This document shows positions 25,173-31,425 of a stretch of DNA of 64,000 nucleotides, in pieces. The position numbers and the translations under genes are program-made. Positions within the stretch are counted from its first letter, which is position 1; each line of letters begins with the position of its first letter. The notes under the pieces were generated by a model that worked only from the letters and a program-made list of their open reading frames with translations, searched no databases and was not told where the DNA came from. Source of the stretch: PALSA-1296 sp038322815 (GTDB taxonomy: Bacteria > Bacteroidota > Ignavibacteria > Palsa-1295); assembly GCA_038322815.1 (NCBI GenBank), contig JBBQGG010000004.1:1-64000 (forward strand), written 5' to 3'.

Positions 25173-25574
25173 TCAAAGCAATTCAGCTATCGTCATCTTC
25201 CCCATGGATTCCTCCATACGAAGCTGGAGTTTATTCATTGGTTCTTTGATCGTGCAGGTATCGAACATATCACATGCTCCATGCTCGCCTGATGGCGAGA
25301 TGCATTCGGTGATCGTCGTATGCTCATCGAGTGCGCGGACGACGCGCGACAAATTTATTGATTCCGGCGAGAAGAGCAGCGCATATCCGCCGCGCACTCC
25401 CCGGTACGAATCAATGATGCCTTCGGATTTCAATGACTGCATCACTTTAGCGAGTAGTTCGTACGGAATATTCTTCGACGCAGATATTTCCCGCGTCGTC
25501 GCAACCGTACCGGATTTCGCCAGATACTGAAGCGCCATAAGCCCATATTCCACACGTTTTGATAACCGAAGCAT
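25173..25574 (-). CDS. iscR: Rrf2-family regulator IscR
   Basis: 133 residues. The winged helix-turn-helix (VEYGLMALQYLAK, then EISASKNIPYELLAKVMQSLKSEGII and YRGVRGGYAL) is typical of Rrf2. Three Cys (91, 101, 107) can hold a [2Fe-2S] cluster; the first gap is 9 residues where E. coli IscR has 5. It should sense cluster supply and repress the isc operon. A matching operator lies just upstream at 25592-25612, consistent with autoregulation. Confidence 0.93.
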   Translation of the reverse strand: MLRLSKRVEYGLMALQYLAKSGTVATTREISASKNIPYELLAKVMQSLKSEGIIDSYRGVRGGYALLFSPESINLSRVVRALDEHTTITECISPSGEHGACDMFDTCTIKEPMNKLQLRMEESMGKMTIAELL

Positions 25575-25591
25575 TCTCTTAACTTTCCCAA

Positions 25592-25612
25592 GTACGACTA
25601 ATTTAGTCCTAC
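25592..25612 (-). promoter_or_regulatory. IscR-type operator upstream of iscR
   Basis: A near-perfect palindrome with core GACTAATTTAGTC (25596-25608; minus GACTAAATTAGTC). It fits the type 1 IscR core GACTRWWWYAGTC at every position, and the flanks (GTAC / CTAC) extend the symmetry with one mismatch. It is 18 bases before the iscR ATG, where it would overlap the promoter. This indicates repression by cluster-bound IscR. Confidence 0.75.
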
Positions 25613-25680
25613 TTTGTAACTTAATTAAAGGCTCGTTTTAAGAGCCTGAGAGTATAACGGATTTTTTGGGGGGAAGGTTC
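25609..25680. repeat. Direct repeat, copy 1 (with GGCTC hairpin)
   Basis: Begins CTACTTTGTAA, contains the hairpin GGCTCGTTTTAAGAGCC and ends GGAAGGTTC. A second copy lies at 26071-26134, so the two bracket the 94-residue gene. It partly overlaps the iscR operator's outer arm, so it may carry iscR promoter sequence. Confidence 0.7.
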
Positions 25681-25697
25681 GGTTTAGTCCGCGATTG

Positions 25698-25982
25698 TTA
25701 TGCGTTCGGAAGGTAATCCTGATAAAGATCTTCCTTGGCATCATCCCAGAAATCGAATCCACCCGATAGAGATTCATGCAATTCCTTGATGATCTCCTCT
25801 GCAATCTGAGGTTTTAATTCTCCTCTATCATATGCTGCAAGGCCTTCCCGCACACCTTGGATAAATTCCTCTCTTCTTGCTTGGAGTTGTCTGTTGCGGA
25901 CAATCTCCACAAGCATATCCCTCTGCTCTGATTCAAGGAGCATCACTTTGTCAAGTACGGAATCTAATGTAACTGTATGCAT
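25698..25982 (-). CDS. Small antitoxin-like protein
   Basis: 94 residues, highly charged, helical, no Cys. The start MHTVTLDSVLDKVMLLESEQRDMLVEIVRNRQL resembles antitoxin-like or DUF2281-type small proteins found near toxin genes. No toxin gene is adjacent. The gene is bracketed by a direct repeat of about 70 bases, and a broken copy of its first 25 codons occurs at 29991-30068. Both facts point to an accessory, mobile history. Function unproven. Confidence 0.6.
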   Translation of the reverse strand: MHTVTLDSVLDKVMLLESEQRDMLVEIVRNRQLQARREEFIQGVREGLAAYDRGELKPQIAEEIIKELHESLSGGFDFWDDAKEDLYQDYLPNA

Positions 25983-26070
25983 ACATTAAGAAACAATTGG
26001 GGCAAAAAATGATTCAATGCTCTTCTGCAATCTCGAAGCAGGATTCTCGAAACACAACCACTACTTTGTA

Positions 26071-26134
26071 AATTAAATTAAAGGCTCGTTTTAGGAGCCT
26101 GAGAGTATAGCGGATTTTGAGGGGTGGGAGGTTC
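26071..26134. repeat. Direct repeat, copy 2
   Basis: CTACTTTGTAAATTAAATTAAAGG..., with the hairpin GGCTCGTTTTAGGAGCC, ending GGGAGGTTC. It matches copy 1 at 25609-25680 with several mismatches and small indels, and lies about 90 bases before the start of the antitoxin-like gene. Confidence 0.7.
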
Positions 26135-26243
26135 AGGTAATTCAATAAAGATACCACTGTGACAATTTATAAGAAAAACAGATTTTGTGGAAAACTTCCG
26201 TATTGTTTCATATATTAGATGCGTTGATGATAGGCACCATCTT

Positions 26244-27104
26244 ATGGAAATTCAAACCGATTTATATCTTGGCGATAGCAGAGAAGAACTGAAAAAGATA
26301 GACGACAATACTGTTGATCTTATTGTTACTTCACCGCCATATGCTGACCAGAGAAAGACTACGTATGGTGGAATCCATCCTGATCACTATGTTGATTGGT
26401 TTCTTCCAATTGCTGAACAGATGTTTCGTGTCCTTAAACCTACAGGGACTTTCATATTAAACATCAAAGAGAAAGTCGTTGATGGAGAGAGGAGCACGTA
26501 TGTGATGGAGTTAATCTTGGCAATGAGGAAGCAGGGGTGGCTTTGGACAGAAGAATTTATCTGGCATAAGAAGAACAGTTATCCTGGAAAATGGCCAAAT
26601 CGTTTTCGCGATTCATGGGAACGGCTTCTACAATTCAATAAGGACAAAAGATTTCACATGTATCAAGAAGAGGTAATGGTGCCGATGGGAAATTGGGCAA
26701 AAGCGAGACTTAAGAATTTGAGCGAGACCGATAAGATAAGAGACAATTCAAAGGTTGGGAGCGGATTTGGAAAAAACATTTCAAACTGGTTAGAAAGAGA
26801 GAAGGCCTACCCATCAAATGTGCTTCATCTCGCGACAGAATGTAATAACAAGAACCATAGTGCAGCATTTCCTGAGGAATTACCGGAATGGTTTATTAAA
26901 CTTTTTACCAAAGAAGCCGACGTTGTTCTTGATCCATTTATGGGTTCAGGAACAACAATTGTTGTTGCTAGCAGAATGAGAAGAAATACAATCGGTATTG
27001 ACATTGTACCCGAATATGTTGAGATGGTCAAGCAACAAATCAACCCTTCACAGTTTTATCTTTTAGAACCGAGTATTAAATATGCAGGAGTTGACACTAA
27101 CTGA
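26244..27104 (+). CDS. DNA methyltransferase of a type II R-M system
   Basis: 286 residues from the ATG at 26244 (MEIQTDLYLGDSREELK); a GTG at 26187 gives a longer frame with no family support. Catalytic motif IV TSPPY at 29-33 precedes the SAM-binding motif I DPFMGSGTT at 230-238, the beta-class order of N6-adenine or N4-cytosine methyltransferases. The central part is the target-recognition region. It overlaps the endonuclease gene by 23 bases, a classic R-M pair that protects the host before cutting. Confidence 0.92.
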   Translation: MEIQTDLYLGDSREELKKIDDNTVDLIVTSPPYADQRKTTYGGIHPDHYVDWFLPIAEQMFRVLKPTGTFILNIKEKVVDGERSTYVMELILAMRKQGWLWTEEFIWHKKNSYPGKWPNRFRDSWERLLQFNKDKRFHMYQEEVMVPMGNWAKARLKNLSETDKIRDNSKVGSGFGKNISNWLEREKAYPSNVLHLATECNNKNHSAAFPEELPEWFIKLFTKEADVVLDPFMGSGTTIVVASRMRRNTIGIDIVPEYVEMVKQQINPSQFYLLEPSIKYAGVDTN

Positions 27105-27816
27105 AATCGTTGAATATGTTGAAAACAACATAGGAATCTTCCATCAAAAGAGAATCCAAAGCCTCGATGGACTAAAACTCAATGACGTCCTCCAACGCAA
27201 AAACCCGTATCTGTTCAAAGCGAAATATTTACTCACAGCTGAAGAAATTATTAAGGGGTTCGCAGATGCACACATCTCTTCAAATGAGGAAACTATCTTC
27301 GGTGATTGGCTGGAAAACCTAGCAATATTCATCAACTCGAAAGTTTACAATGGTAGGAAGTCAGGTATTATTGGTATTGATCTTGAGTTTGACAAGGATG
27401 CAATTCGTTACATAGTCACCATAAAATCCGGACCGAATTGGGGTAATAGTGGACAAATCTTGAAGATGATAGAAAATTTTAAGACCGCTCAGCGTACACT
27501 AAGAACAAGCAACTCAAAAATGCATACCATTCCCGTTAATGGATGTTGTTATGGAAAAGACAATCGACCAGACAAAGGAGATTATCAAAAACTCTGTGGG
27601 CAAAGGTTTTGGGAGTTCATTTCGGGCGACAAAGACCTTTATCTTAAAATTATAGAACCTCTGGGTCATAAAGCAAAGGAAAAGAATGACGATTTTATGC
27701 TTTCATATTCCCAAATGCTGAATCGATTTACCAGAAAATTTGCAAATTCTTTTTGTTTAGATAATGGTTCTATTGACTGGGAAAAACTTGTAAAATTTAA
27801 TTCTGCTCAATCCTAA
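27082..27816 (+). CDS. PmeII-like type II restriction endonuclease
   Basis: 244 residues. I recognise the pattern of the PmeII family of type II enzymes: YVENNIGIFHQKR near the N-terminus, NPYLFKAKYLLTAEE, GIDLEF then IKSGPNWGNSGQ (Asp100 and Lys115, the probable PD-(D/E)xK centre), NGCCYG and a KLCGQRFWEFISGD block. It cuts unmodified DNA at an unknown site. It overlaps the methyltransferase gene by 23 bases and is transcribed with it. Confidence 0.88.
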   Translation: MQELTLTEIVEYVENNIGIFHQKRIQSLDGLKLNDVLQRKNPYLFKAKYLLTAEEIIKGFADAHISSNEETIFGDWLENLAIFINSKVYNGRKSGIIGIDLEFDKDAIRYIVTIKSGPNWGNSGQILKMIENFKTAQRTLRTSNSKMHTIPVNGCCYGKDNRPDKGDYQKLCGQRFWEFISGDKDLYLKIIEPLGHKAKEKNDDFMLSYSQMLNRFTRKFANSFCLDNGSIDWEKLVKFNSAQS

Positions 27817-27834
27817 CTATTGCCAATGACATAC

Positions 27835-28725
27835 TTAAAAAAATCTTCTTATCATTTCTGAAACAGGCAAATGATTGGTGAAGACAAGCAAAGTTTCATC
27901 AGAATCAATTTCGATTCCAGAGTGGAATACACCGATGAGTTCGCGATCGTGTTTATGAGTCAGGAAAGACTCAATACTTATGTGAGACAACAAAAACAGT
28001 CCCGATCCACTCATGCCGTGCATTGAAGGAAAAGTCATTTTTTCTCCTGTATCCTTAACCAACTGACTTTTTCTGAAAGACATCACGTAATGAGTAGACG
28101 GAGAAATTCCTCTTATTTTATCGAATATGCCACCCTTTATCATTTGCTCAAGTTGGTTATCGTGAACGAGATTCGATCTGAATGAGTACGGTTTCGGCTT
28201 AACCTTACCTACGTATCCTCTATTGTGAGTAAATGGAAATCCCAAAAAACAAACCATGAAATTATCGGCTTCAAATCTCGTATCTCGTTCTCTGTCGTAC
28301 CCCAAGAACTGATGATCCGTAGTTTCAATTTTCTTAGCGGTATCCGAATTGACTTCAATAACACAGATGTCGAATGGGTCATCAATATGCGGAGCATGTT
28401 TATCGGCACTAATTTGTGCCGGTGATTCAATCGGAGCTATTCCCTTGATCGACGGGACGTAAAGTGTGCGCTTTTCTTTAATATGAATATCTTTAATTAC
28501 GTGTCCGGCAGTCACGATAAACTTTCGTGATGAGGTCTCAATCAAATTTCCGCTTCCTACACAGACAGGAACATCCTTCTGGTTAGGTGCGTAAATTGGG
28601 ATTACATAGTTTTGAAGTTGAGCAGTTCGCTCGGATAAGATTTCACTGTATGCTTCATACGTATCCTTAATCAACGAGACACTCCCAGTAACTTCAATCT
28701 TTTCTTCATTCGCTAATGTCTGCAT
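27835..28725 (-). CDS. Trypsin-like serine protease domain protein
   Basis: 296 residues without a signal peptide, so probably cytoplasmic. A chymotrypsin-fold triad is visible: His75 (FIVTAGHVI), Asp119 (DPFDICVIEV) and Ser239 (MHGMSGSGLF). It converges with the restriction endonuclease gene, 18 bases apart. Intracellular trypsin-like proteases are common in defense loci, where they act as effectors, but no sensor partner is adjacent here. A stand-alone quality-control role is equally possible. Confidence 0.8.
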   Translation of the reverse strand: MQTLANEEKIEVTGSVSLIKDTYEAYSEILSERTAQLQNYVIPIYAPNQKDVPVCVGSGNLIETSSRKFIVTAGHVIKDIHIKEKRTLYVPSIKGIAPIESPAQISADKHAPHIDDPFDICVIEVNSDTAKKIETTDHQFLGYDRERDTRFEADNFMVCFLGFPFTHNRGYVGKVKPKPYSFRSNLVHDNQLEQMIKGGIFDKIRGISPSTHYVMSFRKSQLVKDTGEKMTFPSMHGMSGSGLFLLSHISIESFLTHKHDRELIGVFHSGIEIDSDETLLVFTNHLPVSEMIRRFF

Positions 28726-28809
28726 AGCCTATTAAAAAAAATCTCCGTCTACTTCGTTCCTTGAGAACTTTGGCTTTCCCCTGATGCAGCGAACTGCGAC
28801 ATTTCGGTG

Positions 28810-28938
28810 CATTTCCCTCAGTCATGATGTTTTATACGCACGAGAGCCTATAGAAGCCGGTGCATCGTTCTGCTTATTTTTCTTGTCCTTGCGCCGTGGG
28901 CAGTCGTTTGTTTTTAGTCGTTAGTCTTTAGCAGAAGG
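28810..28938. repeat. About 125-bp direct repeat, copy 1
   Basis: Begins CATTTCCCTCAGTCATGATG and ends with a heptamer tract (TTTAGTC, GTTAGTC, TTTAGCA, GAAGG at 28912-28938). A second copy at 29235-29356 has clear identity through most of its length. The two bracket the antitoxin-like gene at 28957-29190. The stretch 28726-28956 has no gene I can support. Confidence 0.75.
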
Positions 28939-28956
28939 TCGCACATGGGGCATCCA

Positions 28957-29190
28957 TCAGAGATTATCGCCGAGTGTACCGGAAAAATCATTCTCAATCT
29001 CTTCGATATCCTGCAGGTACAGAGGATCGTTTGCTGCCTTAGCGATAAGGGCAAGTTTTTCAGCGCGGGTTTTCTCCCCTTTTTTCGAATAAATATAAAC
29101 CTCTACCTCTTCGCCGTTCGGAACGTCAGGGACGTTCAGGCGCACAATATGATCTTGCGGAACAGTTATCGTTTGATGCAATTGTAGCAT
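28957..29190 (-). CDS. Orphan antitoxin-like protein
   Basis: 77 residues from the ATG at 29190 (MLQLHQTITVPQDHIVRLNVP). The N-terminal half is a short beta-rich swapped-hairpin-like segment (VRLNVPDVPNGEEVEVYIYS) and the C-terminal half is an acidic helix region (DIEEIENDFSGTLG), typical of type II antitoxins. No toxin gene follows. Bracketed by long direct repeats, so the toxin may have been lost by recombination. Confidence 0.55.
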   Translation of the reverse strand: MLQLHQTITVPQDHIVRLNVPDVPNGEEVEVYIYSKKGEKTRAEKLALIAKAANDPLYLQDIEEIENDFSGTLGDNL

Positions 29191-29234
29191 AGATAATCCA
29201 ACTATCATTCACCTGCCAAAGTTTCATCTCGGAG

Positions 29235-29356
29235 CATTTCCACCAAGCATGATGTTTTATGCGCATGAGAGCCTTTAGAAGCTGGTGCGTCGTTCTGCTT
29301 ATTTTTCTTGTCCTTGCGCCGTGGGCAGTCGTTAGTTTTTAGTCGTTAGCAGAAGG
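29235..29356. repeat. About 125-bp direct repeat, copy 2
   Basis: Begins CATTTCCACCAAGCATGATG and ends CAGTCGT, TAGTTTT, TAGTCGT, TAGCAGA, AGG at 29326-29356. It matches 28810-28938. No gene is seen between 29191 and 29376; a short coding remnant at 29377-29454 is discussed in the findings. Confidence 0.75.
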
Positions 29357-29444
29357 GGAGAACCAAAAGCAAAATAATGATCAGCCATGATGAAGCGAAG
29401 AAGTATTATAAACCGTGTTTGGTTTGTAAGCCGGATAGCTTGGG

Positions 29445-29513
29445 CAGTCGTTAGTTGTTAGTCGTTAGTTGTTAGTCGTTAGTTGTTAGTCGTTAGTCGT
29501 TAGCAGAAGTCGG
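29445..29513. repeat. Tandem heptamer array (TAGTCGT/TAGTTGT)
   Basis: Eight to nine 7-bp units in a row: CAGTCGT, TAGTTGT, TAGTCGT alternating, then TAGCAGA and AGTCGGG. It shares the TTAGCAGAAG core with 23677-23756 and the direct repeats at 28901-28938 and 29326-29356. No spacers, so not a CRISPR. Confidence 0.8.
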
Positions 29514-29523
29514 GGTGCTGTAA

Positions 29524-29766
29524 TCAGCCGAATAATTTCTCTATTAGTTCTTTTCTGGTAATCTTGAGATGGTCTGCAACGTCGCTGAGTATTCCCATGA
29601 GTGTGCCGAGTTTGAGAGGGTCATGCAGTGGGACGGCGATATGATGCTCGTTCTCGTGCTTTGCCGTTAAATAGACATGGCTTCCTTTTTGGCGGGTCGA
29701 TATTATAGCCTAATTGTGAAGCACTTTAATGAGTTCTTTGCCGGAAATATCGCGCGGCGCTTTCAT
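29524..29766 (-). pseudogene. hicA: hicA toxin with internal stop codon
   Basis: Reading from the ATG at 29766 gives MKAPRDISGKELIKVLHN, a TAG stop at 29710-29712, then in the same frame AIISTRQKGSHVYLTAKHE... to TGA at 29524. The RQKGSH block with its catalytic His is intact, and the stop stands where the family has Leu (TTG or TTA to TAG needs one base). HicA is an mRNA-cleaving toxin; loss would silence the pair. It overlaps hicB by four bases. Confidence 0.8.
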
Positions 29767-29969
29767 GCAGCGAGGACTTCTTCGCGGACAAAATGCAGGC
29801 GAATGATCTTCGGAGCGGCATTGTCACCATAAAAAACATCCACAGCTTCGCGGACGTTAATGCGTAATTCTTCTTCAGAATCAGACTGTGTAAAGATAGA
29901 TACACCGAGTGCCTTGGCAGTATATCCGCCTTCGATAGCATCTTCAACGAGGAAAATTATTTCATTCAT
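29763..29969 (-). CDS. hicB: HicB-like antitoxin
   Basis: 68 residues (MNEIIFLVEDAIEGGYTAKALGVSIFTQSDSEEELRINVREAV...). This is the small HicB-type RNase H-like fold often annotated as a 2-oxoisovalerate-dehydrogenase-like protein, found in front of hicA. The TGA overlaps the hicA ATG (ATGA), so the two are co-translated. It has no extra DNA-binding domain. It neutralises HicA, which is broken here. Confidence 0.75.
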   Translation of the reverse strand: MNEIIFLVEDAIEGGYTAKALGVSIFTQSDSEEELRINVREAVDVFYGDNAAPKIIRLHFVREEVLAA

Positions 29970-29990
29970 GTTCTAAAAAACAAACTATTG

Positions 29991-30068
29991 TTATGATGGT
30001 TCACCGGACAGCCGCTCATCAAGGAGCATCACTTCGTCAAGAACTGAATCTAATGTTATAGTATGCAT
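29991..30068 (-). pseudogene. Remnant of the 94-residue antitoxin-like gene
   Basis: ATG at 30068 encodes MHTITLDSVLDEVMLLDERLSG and then stops. The first 16 codons match the gene at 25698-25982 almost residue for residue (MHTVTLDSVLDKVMLL); the rest is missing. It marks a second, decayed copy 4 kb away. 30069-30246 holds no gene but a short CCCTCACCCC-type repeat trace. Confidence 0.65.
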
Positions 30069-30246
30069 ATACAAAAGAACAATCTGTAAGAAGAAAAAAT
30101 CCATCCCATTGCTCCGCCCTCACCCCTGCCCCTCTTCAGGAGTATCGGGCGAGGGATTCTATAAAAATGTTTAATATTCTGAAAGTGAATTTTTGTTGCG
30201 TGCAAATTCCTCGCTCATAATTATTGTAAAGTGTTTGTAACTACCT

Positions 30247-31425
30247 TTAGGCTTCCTGCAAAGCAAGCAATTTTATTGCTGAATTATAGACCATATCAAC
30301 TTCAATATTCCTCATGCACAAAAAATGCTCTTCCGGGCTGCGATAGCAGGTCAGCGGTTTCGGTGAGTAATAAAAACATGGGCGGCATTCGATACCGGTG
30401 TGGACGATCTCGTATTTTGTTTTCCAGGGATGGACGTATGTTTCGTTCGTTGGACCGAAGATGGCTACCGTCGGCAGATCGAGCGCTCCGGCAATATGCA
30501 TCAGCGCCGAATCATTGGAAACGAAAAGCGACATCTTTTTCATGATAGCTACAGAGTCCATAATAGACTTCGTCTTTACTTCTATAATATCATCACCGCA
30601 TAGCTGCATGATGATCTCATTCGGTTGGGTATCATCGGGCCCGCCGAAGAGAAAAATTGTTGCGCCGAGTTCATGTTTTAATTTTTTTGCAAGCTCTGCA
30701 AATTTCTCAGGTGCCCAACGGCGGCGGATGTGGTTTTTGAAAAGAGCTGTGCCGGCATGAAAACCGATGAGTAGCTCCCCAGCCTTTTCAAGGCGGGGGC
30801 TGGGGGGTGGTTGATTCAGATTCTTCTGTAACTCCGGATCAACCACCCCAACCCCTCCTTGAAAAGTAGGGGCTTTTAGTGTCATCCATTCTTCACCAAA
30901 GATGATATGCTCAGGCAGCAAATGCAATTCGAGATTCGGAAGAGATTCTTCTTGAAGTTCAGGCTCGATTCCAAGCGCGGAAAGAAGTCTGACATTTTCT
31001 TCAACACAATGGTAAGAATCATCTTCTAAAATACGATCAGTATTGAGCCAATTCAAATTCCGCCAATTACGATGGCCATAGTGAATTCCGATCCTTTTTT
31101 TTGCTGCGAGAAGATAGGAAAATAAATTATATTCACGCCTGTTTTCAGGATAAATATTTATGGATATATCAAAGGAAAGTTTGCGAAGATGTAAGAGATA
31201 AAGAAAACCTTCGAATTTATTTGTATTTATAAAATCAAAATAATGAATATGATCGAGATTCGGATTTGTCAGAAATAACTCGCGCGTTGCTGCAAACATC
31301 ACCAGCGCATGGATCTCCGCATCAGGTTTTGCCCTGCGTAAAAGAGCAAGCATCGGAGTGGACATCAGCGCATCGCCGAGACCAGGAAGCGCGATGATGA
31401 GAATTTTTTCTTTATGTATGCTCAC
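30247..31425 (-). CDS. Glycosyltransferase family 9 (heptosyltransferase-like)
   Basis: 392 residues. GT-B fold of the ADP-heptose:LPS heptosyltransferase family: LIIALPGLGDALMSTPMLALLRR near the N-terminus, then in the C-terminal domain RRRWAPEKFAELAKKL, FLFGGPDD, SNDSALMHIAGALDLPTVAIFGPT. It probably adds heptose or another sugar to lipid A core. The linker between the two domains, about residues 185-218, is encoded by a palindromic repeat kept in frame. The start overlaps the YfhO gene stop (ATGA). Confidence 0.88.
   Translation of the reverse strand: MSIHKEKILIIALPGLGDALMSTPMLALLRRAKPDAEIHALVMFAATRELFLTNPNLDHIHYFDFINTNKFEGFLYLLHLRKLSFDISINIYPENRREYNLFSYLLAAKKRIGIHYGHRNWRNLNWLNTDRILEDDSYHCVEENVRLLSALGIEPELQEESLPNLELHLLPEHIIFGEEWMTLKAPTFQGGVGVVDPELQKNLNQPPPSPRLEKAGELLIGFHAGTALFKNHIRRRWAPEKFAELAKKLKHELGATIFLFGGPDDTQPNEIIMQLCGDDIIEVKTKSIMDSVAIMKKMSLFVSNDSALMHIAGALDLPTVAIFGPTNETYVHPWKTKYEIVHTGIECRPCFYYSPKPLTCYRSPEEHFLCMRNIEVDMVYNSAIKLLALQEA
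30775..30872. repeat. In-frame palindromic repeat inside the GT9 gene
   Basis: Arms CCCCAGCCTTTTCAAGG...GGGTGGTTGAT and ATCAACCACCCC...CCCCTCCTTGAAAAG run in opposite directions. The same family occurs at 31731-31829 in the next gene. It encodes a Pro/Gln/Asn-rich linker (NQPPPSPRLEKAGE). Confidence 0.8.

Noticed and set aside
26187..26243. GTG start for the methyltransferase
   Set aside because: The added 19 residues match nothing in the family; the ATG at 26244 begins the usual LYLGD block.
29445..29513. Short-period repeat as a CRISPR array
   Set aside because: Units are 7 bases with no spacers and no cas genes are near.
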